Assembly (NCBI GenBank): GCA_949152475.1
Contig: OX424561.1
Location: 19,772,481 to 19,836,480 of the forward strand
DNA from: Terebella lapidaria
Lineage: Eukaryota; Annelida; Polychaeta; Terebellida; Terebellidae
Direction: 5' to 3'
DNA: 64,000 nt
Below the pieces are notes generated by a model, which saw nothing but the letters and a program-made list of their open reading frames with translations, searched no databases and was not told the DNA's origin. The stretch's first letter is position 1. Every line of letters begins with the position of its first letter. Positions 11,012 to 22,789 of the stretch are shown in pieces. The position numbers were made by a program, and so were the translations under genes.

Positions 11012-12555
11012 CAGTATATTGAACAGTGTGATTTTCCTGTTAAAAAAAACATTGCAAATATATATCTAGACATAAATCCCCATATACTTCTGCTGCCCGC
11101 CACCTAAGAAGAAATCCCCTGAAATGAATGATCTAAAAATCAAGTTGACAGTGTCTAAATCTGGAACATCATCTTGGATTAAGATAATTTGCATAAAAAA
11201 ACGCATTGTCTGAGACGTTCAAAATTTAAATCGGGAGCGTCACAGAATGCTCCTGCGCATTCAACGAAAGCTTCAGCTGCTTTTGGGGCCCCTGGGCGGG
11301 CCCCAAATCACCGGCCCTGAGTCCACACGCGATTTTCTGCTTAATTTGGGTTGAATTGTGCAATCCTTTGAGAGCAGCATTTTTGTGTGAAAAAGGCTAC
11401 ACATAACGTCTTCTTATGCTTCTAGTACACAGTATGCTTCTAAACGGGAATCGATCCCTGAGTTTTCAGTTTTTGGCTGACATGTTGTAGAAAAACGGTG
11501 TGACAGAATTTCAACAATATGAGTAGCCTACGTGTATTGTGTATATCTATACGAATACCAGGAACTGCGGACATGGCCCTCCATCTCAATGAGGGGTTAG
11601 TTGGTCGAACCAGAAGGGGAAGGAGGGGGTGCGTTGGCCTAAACGCACAATATCAGAGTTCTTACTGTCATGAATTCGATTTAAGATGCAAAAGAATCGA
11701 TATTTGAGCGTTTGTTTCAGTAGAGGTCGAAACTGTGATTTTGTGAAAATATTGCCATTATCATTCCCACTATATAGGTGTGTTGTATACCATTCTACAG
11801 TATAACCATCATGCCTGATCACAGAGTAGGCCTAGCATTCCATGTATATTTTGACCAGTAAACAAGTCAATCAGTTGTCTAATCGCTGGCACATCGAAAA
11901 AATAATGTGATTATACCAGTGTTAAAATAATATCAGACACATTCATTTGAATATATTTATTTACCACACCCACCACACCCCACCCCTCCCGCAAGATCAC
12001 ATCACGGTTTATCCTGTCTGCTTTTTCACCTCCCGGGGAGAAGGGTGTGTGGGGGGGGGGGGAGGAGGGGGAAGAGGTATTGGATGTATGTGTGATAGTT
12101 TACCGTATCATATCCATAATTTCTACTTTGTATTTTGTCTTTCATTTGCAGGTCTACCTGGTGTGCATGTTCAGCTCTAGCGAAACATTGTACAACTGGT
12201 GTGAATTAGATCCTGATTAAATCTTGTATCTTGTGCCTCCCCGCCCCCATTTCAGCCTGAAACACATCTTCGTGATAGCCCCCCCCCCCCCGCCCTAATC
12301 CCGTTCTTCAGTGCTTTGCACCGTACACAATTGCAACCGCTTCCCAGCGTCAAAGATTCTGTACAGAGAATCTTTTTCCCCGTGACGTCAGAAACGTCAT
12401 TTTAGGTAAAAATATGCTGACCGCTCTCCACGTGGAATATCGGTCTTCGGACCGCTGTAGATCTCATCTGTGTGTTTAGAATGGCTCTATTTCAATCTGT
12501 ATGCATATATATATATGAATGCTATTGCATGTAGAACAATTTAATAACCACATCA
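11012..12555. other. No gene; GC-rich debris and homopolymer tracts
   Basis: About 11225-11335 carries GGGGCCCCTGGGCGGGCCCC and related transposon-like text. A G tract lies near 12050-12062 and a C tract near 12281-12290. CCGTGACGTCAGAAACGTCA near 12380 is a CRE-like palindrome, also found in similar form near 5840, so it belongs to a dispersed repeat. No exon seen. Confidence 0.45.
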
Positions 12556-12559
12556 AATA

Positions 12560-13500
12560 TCATGTCCATGGCCCTTTAAAATGGAATATCAGCGAAATCA
12601 TGCCACGGTGCAGCAATCACGATAAATCCCAGCGACTTCTAACAAACACCGTAACATAGAACATTTTCGAATTTAAAAAAAATGATAGTGTGTAATATTA
12701 TCATAATATGATTGTGTGTACTAGTATGTCCATAATATATTGGAAATTATATTGTGCAAAATCTTAAAGTAACCGAAAATGTTGTAAGAATATTGTCAGC
12801 AACGAATCCCCAAAGCATCAAAGAGTTAGCTGCTTATATTCACAATGAATTTACTTGTCATCGTGAATTTTGTTGTAAAAAAATATGTGTTAGCACTTGT
12901 TGTGCTAATATTCGCACTTTCTGTAATTGCACATTGGCCCGAGGCCTTTGGTGAAATGAAGTAATGACAGATCTACTAAAGTTATGATTTGTGAGAATTG
13001 GAAAATTGCCCTAGAAATGACATTCCTACATCTGCTGTCGTGGCGAATTTCTAGAAAATACACAGAAATAATAGACATTTACAGAGAAAAAATATGGAAA
13101 GAATATCCAATGCCAAAAAAAAAATGATGATAAAATATACAAAGTATATTGTAGCAAAAAAGTATAATACATTTTCGAAAGAACACTCTGGCAGCCCTGT
13201 GATATCACAAATGCATATATGATCACAAATAAAAGTCCTCCATATGTTTTGGAAGATAGCTAGACCGTACGCATGAACTGTTGTTTATAAATATATAAAG
13301 CATTTGTATGTAATTATGATGCTACACATCACACACTGTCTGCCTCTGGTGATACCAATGTGTATTGAAATAAAATATTGATCGGGATTTGATTTCTTTC
13401 CCAAGTTTTCGTTTTAGGTTTTTTTCTGTCCCGATCAAAATCTTGTGTTGTTAGATGGTATTGGGTTTAAACGCATTGGAGACAATGTGTTCTGCTGTTA
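12560..13500. repeat. Dispersed repeat block A (matches 24330-25400)
   Basis: Shared landmarks with 24330-25400 are CAGCGACTTCTAACAAA, GCAGCCCTGTGATATCACAA, GTTTTGGAAGATAGCTAGAC and AAAATCTTGTGTTGTT followed by AGATGGTA. It is part of the larger A/C duplication. It contains a LINE 3' fragment, listed separately. Confidence 0.75.
12720..12962 (+). mobile_element. LINE 3'-end fragment, copy 1
   Basis: It holds ATTGGAAATTATATTGTGC, GTTGTAAGAATATTGTCA and ATTTACTTGTCATCGTGAA, then GGCCCGAGGCCTTTGGTGAAAT. These match the C-terminal coding end and 3' UTR of the clearer fragment at 42648-43020. It is truncated and non-functional. Confidence 0.7.
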
Positions 13501-13789
13501 TCATATATAATACATCACATACTATTGAGTATTGAGAATTGAACAATCTAGGATAATGGCTCGAAGAGTGTACTTCCCAATGGCGTATAGTTTTGCAGCC
13601 GTGCCTAATTTAACAACGTGATTTTAATGATATACACATATATGATTCCATATTGTCATTAATCTCTATCCACCTCATCTCATTTTCGATCCACTTCGAG
13701 ATCACTGCTACCTACTGACAGTTAGGTCGTCTATATGATATTGACTGATCTATATAACATCGTAGGCCATTTTGTCATGATTACGTATT

Positions 13790-13995
13790 GTAAACCTATG
13801 AAATTTCGCGATGTATTAATTTCGCGAATTTCGCGTTTGAAAAAAAAAAACGCGAGAATAAATACACGCGAATACACGGTTATTCAATAATTGGGGGGCC
13901 GACCATTCACAACAATCACGAACTTGAATCCACGCGAACATCTTGAGATGTTGAAAACGCGAACATTGATACACGCAAATTTTTATACGTTTAGA
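13790..13995. repeat. CGCGAA-rich dispersed repeat
   Basis: Repeated TTTCGCGAA, ACGCGAA and TACACGCGAA phrases occur in both orientations around a poly-A run. It looks like a small non-autonomous element. Boundaries and target duplication were not established. Confidence 0.45.
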
Positions 13996-14079
13996 GTATA
14001 TCGATATATGTCTACATGTACAGCTGTTCTGTAGAAGAAGCAACCACTATTATGGTTGTATGACGAATGGAAATATATG

Positions 14080-14650
14080 TAACTATTACCCGGGGATGAT
14101 TCGAACTTGTCGGTGGTTGATTCCAATTTAAAACTGTATTCCGGTCCTATTGTTGTGGCGTTGCGACCGTTGTCCGTCCGCCCTACTTCCACATTTTTGT
14201 CTCTAAAGTTTACAGTCGAAAATCTGAAATTTACACAAGAATGCGTAAAAATATTTTCATAGGGAGGTTTTTTTTCTATTTTTTTTTTGACGAAAAAACA
14301 GCCAATTTTGGTGGCCAGTTTCTCAAAAACTGTCTAGTTTGTTTCATTTTTGTTCCAAAAAATATATATGTTTGCCTTCATAATGGGAGCTGCCACCACT
14401 GTGCTTCTAGAACGCTTTAAGATAGAGCTTAGATATTGGCCCTTTCAAATAGGAAGTCATATATGACGATTTGTGTGGTGATCTTGAATTTCACCTTCGA
14501 TGACCTTGAAAAGCCAAAAAAGCAATTCGGGCTGAAAAATACTAATTTCGACTTTTCACAAAAACTGTTTGATCAGTTATCAGATTTTTATTTCAGAACA
14601 TGCCATCTGGGATACTTGATGTTGCAATAATTGAAAGACGGGTCGCCTTA
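14080..14650 (-). repeat. DR1-satellite element family, 3' part, reverse orientation
   Basis: On the - strand it reads as the 3' half of the family at 51.85-57.62 kb: GACCTTGAA, the phrase ending GTAAACTTTAGAGACAAAA, GGACGGACAACGG, CAACGCCACAACAATAGGACC. Homologous reverse copies lie at 20450-21150 and 26300-26960. Confidence 0.7.
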
Positions 14651-15395
14651 AATTCCTCATAAGGACCGATACATAGTCCAGGAAAGCCGGGAATGGCACC
14701 GCATGCACAGACTTGTACTCAGGTTTGTAATATATTCAGATACGAAGTTTCATGTGGATTGTGACGAGATAGAGTTCTTCAGGCTCTATCAACCTTGCAC
14801 GACGTATAGGTGTGCGAGAGCGTTGTGCTAAGGAATTTTATTAGCACGACTGGTTCAACGTCACGATCACTCGCCACTTGCATGCTGATCATGATAGTCC
14901 GTACTATATATTTTAGTCCTTGTATAACTTCACAATTTATCACACGTCAGAGCTTACAAGTGATAAATCGTGTTTCACAACACGTCTTATCTCTCTGAAT
15001 CTCTATTCATCAACTCTCAGAATTCCAATTCATAAAGGCGGGGGGCAAGTCTGTGTCTGTGAAATCTCCCGCCTAGTGTTGTGGAACTCGTGTCTGATTG
15101 GCTGCGTATGTGGTGACATGTCTGTGCACGTGATGGATGCATGTCTGTGAGTTTCCATGTAATTGTGAGTGCACGCGTACTTGTGATGTGAATGTATCGA
15201 CCGTGTATACTATTGATTCGATGTGGTGTATGTAGGACAAGAGCACGTGTAAGGGAGGGTTTCGGGCTGTGCCAGTCATACAATAGTCTACATGTATATG
15301 GAGTATCTTTGAGTGGTAATTGTCGAGGATATGTAAATTGTAAAAATAAATTGACCGTAAATTTTATGTAAATTGACCGATGCAAACATAACGCT
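14651..15395. other. No gene recognised
   Basis: Repeat-like sequence, partly GT-rich (15050-15260). Several overlapping open frames on both strands here lack protein-like composition and are not supported. Confidence 0.4.
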
Positions 15396-15399
15396 TCTA

Positions 15400-16685
15400 G
15401 ATGAAAATAAGGATTGTTATTATGAGCACAAATGCAGTTACATCAGCTGGTTCTTTTGGTGTCCTTGAATTTGACCTTTAGTGAATTTGATATAACAATG
15501 CGGCAACTTCACTGAAAAGCAGTTTTATGTCTAACACTGTACATTACTCTGGTGACCATTTAGGCCTCGGGCTAATTTTTATTTTATGTTATTCGTGATA
15601 AAAATTATAGTATTGATTTATATTAGTCAAGTTTCCGTGCACTGTTTTCAGTGTTTTTACTGTCGATACTAGAAAATACTCATCAGATTCACACGAACGA
15701 TTATTTCTGGTTTCGTCCATTTTTACACTGTCCAATTTTTCGTCCATTCCAGGCCAGTTGCGTCCAGTCCAGTTCAGTCCAGTCCAGCTTTTTCGAATAC
15801 ATCAATTGTTGTCATGGTTGAAATTTTTTTTACACCGACATAAAGTTGGCGGGTTCATTAGGAGTTCAACTGTAATATACACTATGGATACTGTTCTATG
15901 TCACCTGCCGCACTGGTAAATTGTATTGCTCTTTCTTAGTACATTTCATTCTGGAACTCACCGTAGGAATTGAGTCATTATGCGAATCATTATTCGTGAA
16001 ATGAAAATTTGAGGGTCAGCCGAAAACAAGCTCATAAATATATGTAGTCAAACAATATCGTCTTCTCTGAGGGCCAAAGGCCCGAAGACGAAATGCCTCC
16101 CGTGTAAAAATTCTGCTGAATTTCCGACAAAAAAAAAGTCGGAACTTTGAGTCTGTTCTAACTAGCTAAAAATCAGGAATGGTACTCACATTCTTGGTCA
16201 GAGGCGGCTCATGATGTCTATACTTCCTGAATCCAACGAAATATCCACTTGTTATTGTGTTTATCCTCACATTTAACTGTTCTGAAGCCGGCTGGGATAG
16301 TTTTTCAAACGAATTTCCTGACATCTTTGCCTGCCGAGTGACGTCACACGCGCTCGCACACGTGCGGAATCCCGTGTCATTTTTTGAGGGGATTCCCTCG
16401 AATGCACGTGCCCTTGAGCGGGCCCCAGACCCCACGCCGTATAACGTTGGACCCCCTCTTTTCAAATTCCTGGATCCGCCCCTGTTTTTAGTCCCATCAT
16501 ATAGCTTTTTGGTCGGCAAACGATTTTTTTTTTCATTTTGGCTTGCTTCTGTAGCAATGCAAGCTTTCAAAATCAACATATTTGTGTAGAATATATGTCC
16601 CAATATGTTTTCTGGTGCAAATGATGTAGTACACTGTAGGTAAAATCTGGGAGTGTTCTATTACCTATTGGTGCTGGAGACCGAG
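15400..16685. repeat. Dispersed repeat block A, right part
   Basis: Landmarks shared with 21420-22380 and in part with 27170-27610: CCAGTCCAG runs (15764-15788), CGAATACATCAATTGTTGTCA, CTCACCGTAGGAATTGAGTC and GAGGGTCAGCCGAAAA, then TTTTAGTCCCATCAT and GTTCTATTACCT. About 16450-16485 reads on the - strand as GGSRNLKRGG, a phrase I associate with transposon relics. No host gene. Confidence 0.7.
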
Positions 16686-17315
16686 GGCTATACCAAAGCT
16701 TTTGCGATGCTGTGTTGCCCGGCGTACATTCATAGTCCGTCTGTCCGTTTAGCCAGACAGACATTCTCAAGATAGGGGCCTGGAAAAGGCCCCACAACTA
16801 TGGTTTAAGCCAAAAGTTCGACTTAGGGGCCACACGTGTAAATTGGATTCCACAGACGAAGTAGTCGTAGAAAGAGCTCATGTTTGTATCATGAGCATAT
16901 AGGGAGCCATATATGGCACAACTAATGGTGACCTTGAACTTGACCTCAGATGATCCTAAGTTCTAAATCTTAATGCCTCGTCTGACACGAAATTCAATTG
17001 TTTTGCACCAAAATAACTGCGTGTCATCATGCGTCGATCACTGCGTTTCGATTTTTGTGAGTTCTCTGCCTTATTTGTCATTATGGTAGACTAAGGGCTG
17101 AGTGCGGAACTCATACTTTTAGCTAAAGTATTACTTTGGCAAAGATAAATGCAATAGAGAAAGCGACACTTAGCATAGAGTGTGAGTTCTGCACTCGGTC
17201 CTAACTTTCTAGCGGTACAAGCTACATTATACTGCGTGGACCAATATGATATGATATAAACAGCATGGTGAACATAATATTATGGATGTTTTCTCCATTG
17301 AAACAGTTACAGAAA
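16686..17315. other. Upstream region of the transporter pseudogene
   Basis: The last part (about 17250-17315) resembles 29515-29583 upstream of the intact gene: ATATAAAC, GCATGGT, ATGGATGTTTT and CCATTGAAACAG in the same order. The polypyrimidine-CAG before the ATG could be a 5' UTR splice acceptor or simply conserved leader. Nothing else is seen. Confidence 0.4.
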
Positions 17316-18497
17316 ATGGCCTCTTGTTTCACAACTCGTGACGAGTCAGATGCTGAGGAGCACCCGTTAGTGGAGAAGTCTGCCCAGCCCAGCTACAGTC
17401 AGACCACTGACGACGCTGCTGAATCTACCAGGAAATGTGGGAGTGATCGTGGAAGAGAACATACATTGATCATACAAACACAAATCCTAGGATGCATATC
17501 CTGTATCCTCACTATATTAGGCTTCTGCGCTGGAATGACATTCTCTCGTTACTGAACCGCTCCATTCCACACGCAGAGCTGAACGGATTGCGGTACTCTG
17601 TACAGCTCCTCGTGGCTAGTGTCGCTGTAGCCATCAGCAGGAAGTGTGACGTCACCGTCAATAGACACCAGATTGGTTGGCTGATCGTATCGTCTGTCGC
17701 AACAGTAACAGCAAGTTATTGTGGTTATGGATACACATATTATTTGCCACTGGGGATAGGAACTGGATTATTCAAGACAATTGAGTTGCTATTACTCTAT
17801 GGAGCGAGTTGCATTATTGCACGACGTATGCAATGGTATTACATCGTGGCTGGCTTCATCTGCATCACTGGAGTACTTCTAGTTATACAGCCCCCACTCA
17901 TATTCCACAACATCGGAAGTACCTTTATAAAAGCCAACGGCAGTTATCATTCACCATGTCACTTGTATATTGCATCTAATGGATCTGCTCCTTTAAATGG
18001 ATCCAGTGAATACATCCGACATGAGGAGGATAATTTATTGGGTTATACTCTGGCGTTCATGGGTGGACTGAGTGACTGTGCCTTTGTGCTCATTCTCAAT
18101 CACAAACTTTCTCATATTGACACCACAGTGCTCATGTTTTGGCATTCTCTATTCAGTGTGATGTCATCTTACGCTATTATAGCTGCGATGGTGACACCAA
18201 CGCTTCCGCATCTGCAAGTCTGCATCTGGTTCCTCGCTGCACACATGTTCATCTCGGGTACACACAACTTCTTTTACGTTTACGGCGCCAAGACCATCCC
18301 TGAGAAGTTGCTGGCTCTCATAATGACAATCAATATACCTGTACAGTTCTTGCTGCAATACACTCTTACTGTCGGGGATGTACGTGGGCCGGGCCAATGC
18401 CCTCGCGGTTCTAGGCGTGGTGCTTGTTTTTGCTGGCAACATAATCGTGCCAGTGACTGAGACTGTGCAGTACTGGAGACAAACCAAATCAAACTGA
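17316..18497 (+). pseudogene. EamA/SLC35-type transporter pseudogene (paralogue of 29584-30768)
   Basis: The sequence aligns base by base with the intact copy from the same ATG (cagaaaATGgcc) to the equivalent stop. Two single-base lesions break it. One base is lost near 17547 (TTCTCTCGTTACTG against TTCTCTCAGCTTCTG), giving an early TGA. One is gained near 18365-18370, shifting the last ~40 codons. Between them about 270 codons remain open, with the same membrane segments and the same three NxS sequons. The lesions are few, so inactivation is recent or the bases are sequencing errors. Like the intact copy it has no introns. Confidence 0.75.
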
Positions 18498-18589
18498 ACA
18501 CATATGTTCATATAATTTGGGCCAGTGAGTAAAGTGGTTGATAAGTGACATTGTAAAAAAGACATTTATTTCTCGAAGTAATCCTGACT

Positions 18590-18900
18590 GATACATAATT
18601 ACCATTTACACGGAAATAATATTTCTTACGTGGAATTAACCTTTTTTACGTGTAAATAACATTATCCTGGAGAAATAATGTTATTTACGAGGGAAAAAGA
18701 TTATTTATTCCTGCCGTTTGTTGGTCGTTGTGGTATATAACGTTATTTCCGTGTAAATAACATAATTTCCACGTAAAAATGTTTATCTTTGCAAAAAAAC
18801 GTTACTTATGCATAAATAACTTTATTCATGTGTAAAAACATTATTTACGTGGAAATAACGTTATTTATGCGGAAATTATGTCAATTATGAACAAGTCAAT
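18590..18900. repeat. Cluster of short inverted motifs TTACGTGnAAATAAC
   Basis: About a dozen variants of TTTACGTGTAAATAAC or its complement occur in both orientations, for example around 18618, 18645, 18750, 18840 and 18855. AT-rich stems can form between neighbours. It lies directly after the pseudogene and has no equivalent after the intact copy. Confidence 0.6.
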
Positions 18901-19049
18901 ATTACTAAGAAAAATAAATAAGTTTTTATACAGTGTCACTTATCAGCGGCTGTAAGGGAGCTATCAACGTGCTTCTCGAATGTTGTACAATGATTAGCTG
19001 TTGGATTCTTCTGCAAATTTAGATCAACATAATGTGATCTTAATGTTGG

Positions 19050-19245
19050 TACAAGATTGCGTTCTCCAAGTTCTAGTAAATTGTCATATAAACACATATA
19101 GGTGTTACACGAGGATCATAGTGTCAAGACCATTGTCAACACCACAGCGATGGAGAAATTTCCTGTAACGTAGGCCCGAACACTGCAGGTCAGATCTACG
19201 TTCACCATGATGAATGTTACTTATATCTACTGTGATGGTCTAATA
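19050..19245. repeat. Duplicated downstream flank of the transporter (matches 30960-31180)
   Basis: GCGTTCTCCAAGTT, TCTAGTAAATT, CATTGTCAACACCACA (CATCGTCAACACCACA in the other copy), GTAACGTAGGCCC and GTCAGATCTACGTT are shared in order with 30960-31180. The duplicated segment therefore extends at least 0.7 kb past each stop codon. Confidence 0.75.
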
Positions 19246-19789
19246 AAGAGGGTACCGAAACGATATGCATATACCTAGTCCAAATACAGATAATATCAAG
19301 AGTAAAAAAAAATCTTTTTTAAAATTGAAAAATGTGAATTTGCACGGGCTAGAGAGAAAAAACGTCACACGAAACTTATTGTTTTTTTTATTGATCAAAT
19401 AATTAATAATTAGTTAGCAGGCTAACTTCTTGTGAGTTTATTGTAAAATATCCACTTTGATATATATGTGATCACTCGAATACCATGTACTGTGAAGGCA
19501 AAAAGCACTGGATTCTTGTTCAGAATACAGAACTGAGGTTTTTGGTGAAAACAGAACAATATCACCAAAAAGTGAACATTAGTTTCACTAGTTAAGTCTT
19601 ATATTGACCGCCATCAAAATAGTTAAGACAAGAAACTTTCATTATTTCGCTTAACAAGATAAAAGTGGTAAGGACCCTCGTTTAGGCTAGGGTTTTTGTC
19701 CATGGTTATATTACGTCACTTTGGTGCAGTTTCGGGGGTCATATGGCGTCACTTCCAGTTTTGGTTTCGGGTATTTCATAACTGTTAGC

Positions 19790-19965
19790 CCTATACTAGC
19801 TAGGGGCATCAAAAAGAACCCAATAAATGCTAAGGCGTCATTTCGTTTAGCTCTATACTCGCTAGGGGCGTCACAAGGAACACGATAATGGTAGGGTGTC
19901 ATAGCGTTTGCCCTATATTTGCTAGGGGCGTCATAAGGAATCCAATTTATGCTAAGATGTGTATC
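19790..19965. repeat. Three-copy ~60-bp tandem repeat
   Basis: GCTAGGGGCGTCAnAAGGAA recurs at about 19799, 19861 and 19921. Between copies there is a phrase resembling GCCCTATAnT. There is no coding signal. Confidence 0.65.
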
Positions 19966-20149
19966 ATAACGTATATCATAAAGAGGACCTCGCACTCACC
20001 ATATTATTCCCCATAGCATTTTATCATAATGTATTTTCTATATGGGTGGCCATCTTGGATTCCTGTGAACGAAAAAAAAAACGAAGCCCAGTCATATAGT
20101 TTATTAATAGACACACAACATTTTTCGGGGCAGACAGTGCGTGAAAGGG

Positions 20150-22380
20150 ACTAACAACTGCCCAACACGTCTACAGTATCACACACTGTCTGCCCCTGAT
20201 GATACCAATGTGTCTTTGGAATAAAATGTTTGGTCGTTTTTTTTTTTTTTTATTCCAAAATTGTTCATTCTAGATTTCTCATTTTCCATATCAAAATCTT
20301 GTGTTGTTAGATGGTATTGGGTTTGAACGACTTTGAATCAGGGTGTTATCAGAGATAATACATTACTTTCGGTTGATGCAGTAATCAGCCAAATTTGCCG
20401 AATGACATACGCATATATAATTCCATATTTTCATTGATCTTGTTGTCTGTCTATTCTCCTTTCACATTTTTGTCTTTAAAGTTTACGGGCGAATCTATCT
20501 GAAATTTTGCACAAAAATGTCTAAAAATGAGAGGGAGGTATTTTCTAGTTTTTTTTCTCTTCAATTTTTGGGGGGTTTTTCTTAAAAAAATGGCGGCCAT
20601 TTCGGATGAAAAACAGCAAATTTTGGACTTTGGTGGTCACTTCCTCAAACATGTCTGATCATTTTTAAGATTTTTGATTCAAAAGATCTATGTGTTCCTT
20701 CATAATGGGAGCTGCCACCACTATACTCCTAGAACACTTGAAGATAGAGCGTAGATATTGGCACTTTCAAGTGGGAAGTCATACATTGCGATTTGTGTAG
20801 TGATCTTAAATTTCATCCAGGATCAGTTTTGAGTTATCTGTTTTAAGAGATATGTTTTCCTTCATAACGGGAGCTGCCACATGTGTACTCCTAGAACGCT
20901 TGATGATAGAGCGTAGATAATGGCACTTTCAAATGGGAAGTCATATATGGCGATTTGTGTGGTGAACTTGAATTTCATGCTCGACTACCTTTAAAGGTAA
21001 AAAAAAACATTTTTGGGGGTTTAAAAAATGCTGAATTTTTCTTTTCTCAAGAACTCTCTGATGAGTTGTCATATTTCCCTTTCAGAACATGCCATTTGTG
21101 ATATTTGATATTGCAATAATTAAAAGACAGTGCACTTTAAATGTCTGATAAGGCCCGATACATAGGCCAGAAAGCCCCAAATTGGCATGGTATGCACAAA
21201 TTGGCCTCTCAGGCGAAAATACTTGTATACAGACTTGTACTCAGGTTTGTAATATAATCAGATAGGAAGTTTCATCTGGAGTATCTTTTGGTGACTTTGA
21301 ACTTGACTAATTTGACCTTGGGTGGTAATTGTCGAAAATATATTTGATGTTATTTTTGTAAATTGAATAAATTGTTCAATTTACAAAAAATAACATCAAA
21401 TATATCCTGCAGATATGCTTCTAGATGAAGCTTAGGTTTGTACTTTGATCACAAAGGCAGTCACACCAGGTGGTTCTTTTGGTGACCTTGAATATCACCT
21501 TTAGTGAATTTCATATTTCAAAGCATCAACTTTACTGGAAAACAGTTTTACGTCTAACACTGTACATTACTCTGTCAACCTTTCTTAGGCCTCGGGCTAA
21601 TTTTAATTCTATGTTACTCGTGATAGCAATTATATTATTGGTTTATATTAGTCAATTTTCCCCACATCCTCATTTTAACAGTATTTGTTTTCGGTGTTTT
21701 CACTGTCGATACTCTGGCGTTTGCAAAAGAAATGGCACACAGTCATGGTAGAGAAAATACCATTTTATTTCTGGGCATCGTCCATTTTTACACTGTCCAA
21801 TTTTCCGCCCAGACCAGTCCAATCGTGTCCAGTCCAGAGCAGCCCAGTCCAATCCAGCTTCTTCTGAATACCCCAATTGCTGTCATTGGTTGAAACATTT
21901 GTAAGAGACTTTTCTCAATCAGAAGTTTGAGGGTTCATTAGAAGTTCAACTGTAATATACACTGTGGATACTGTTCTGTGTCACGGTTGCCGCACTGGTA
22001 AGTTGTATTGCTCTTTCTTAGTATATTCCATTCTGAAACTCACCGTAGGAATTGAGTCATTATGCAAATCATTATTCATGAAGTGAAGTTTGAGGGTCAG
22101 CCGAAAAAAAGCTCATAAAAATTTGCATAATAATGTTTTTCTTCAATCCAAAAGACAAAAACTGAGAAAAGTTGGCAATCTACCATTATGTTTATTTTTA
22201 GTCCCATCATTGAATTTATGGTCGGCAATCGATTTTTTTCTCATTTTGGCTTGCTTTTGTAGCAGTGCAACTTTCGAAATCAATATATTTGTGTAGGATA
22301 TATGTGTCCCAATGTGTCTTCTGGTCCAATCTATGTAGTTAATGTCCGGGAGCGTTCTATTACCTGTTGCTTCGACTAAT
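20150..22380. repeat. Dispersed repeat block B
   Basis: Third copy of the blocks at 13.3-16.7 kb and 25.2-27.6 kb. It starts with ACACACTGTCTGCCCCTGAT and includes a reverse-oriented 3' part of the DR1-satellite family (20450-21150). It continues through CTTTAGTGAATTT, the CCAGTCCAG motif (21830s), CTCACCGTAGGAATTGAGTC and TTTTAGTCCCATCAT. No transporter copy accompanies this block. Confidence 0.7.
21338..21405. repeat. Near-perfect AT-rich palindrome, 30/31-bp arms
   Basis: The left arm 21338-21367 and right arm 21375-21405 are complementary apart from one extra A. The loop is TAAATTG. The same place in blocks A and C has no second arm, so the palindrome arose in this copy. Confidence 0.85.
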
Positions 22381-22451
22381 GTAAGGTTCACCACCCACAG
22401 ACCTCCCCCCCCCCCCACACACACAGAAACGGATAGCATTTAGGACCATCT

Positions 22452-22682
22452 AATGAGGGGTTATCAGAAATATCTGCAATCACCAGCTGGCAGCACTGCT
22501 TTATCAGTCTTATGACGTCATTATATTGTTTTTGCTGGCGTTATCAATATAAACGTAATTTTCCCGCCAAAATGTACGTCATTAATGATTACAGACGATA
22601 TCCGTTTATGATTTTGGCGCCAAAAACGACTGATAGTACAATGCTGCCCTCTGTTGAATGATGTTTGATAACCCCCTATTTG
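22452..22682. mobile_element. Small TIR element (MITE)
   Basis: Inverted ends of about 55 bp: left AGGGGTTATCAGA, GGCAGCACTG and TATCAGTC; right reads the same order on the - strand (GGGGGTTATCAAA, GGCAGCATTG, TATCAGTC). The interior has ATGACGTCAT-like and GGCGCC motifs. There is no ORF and no clear target duplication. Confidence 0.65.
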
Positions 22683-22789
22683 TGCGCGAAGTTCTGTGCC
22701 TTCATACATGCTATTGGTACTTGATAACATCAGTGGCAATAATAACAATGTCCTCAATGCTTTAAGGACTGATTGCACGTAGCACACCA

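Noticed and set aside
11947..12180. Forward frame with a poly-glycine run
   Set aside because: The glycines come from a G homopolymer at 12050; no other protein feature.
15017..15385. 122-codon reverse frame rich in His, Ser and Thr
   Set aside because: It lies in GT-rich sequence, overlaps another frame and a forward one, and has no domain or splice context.
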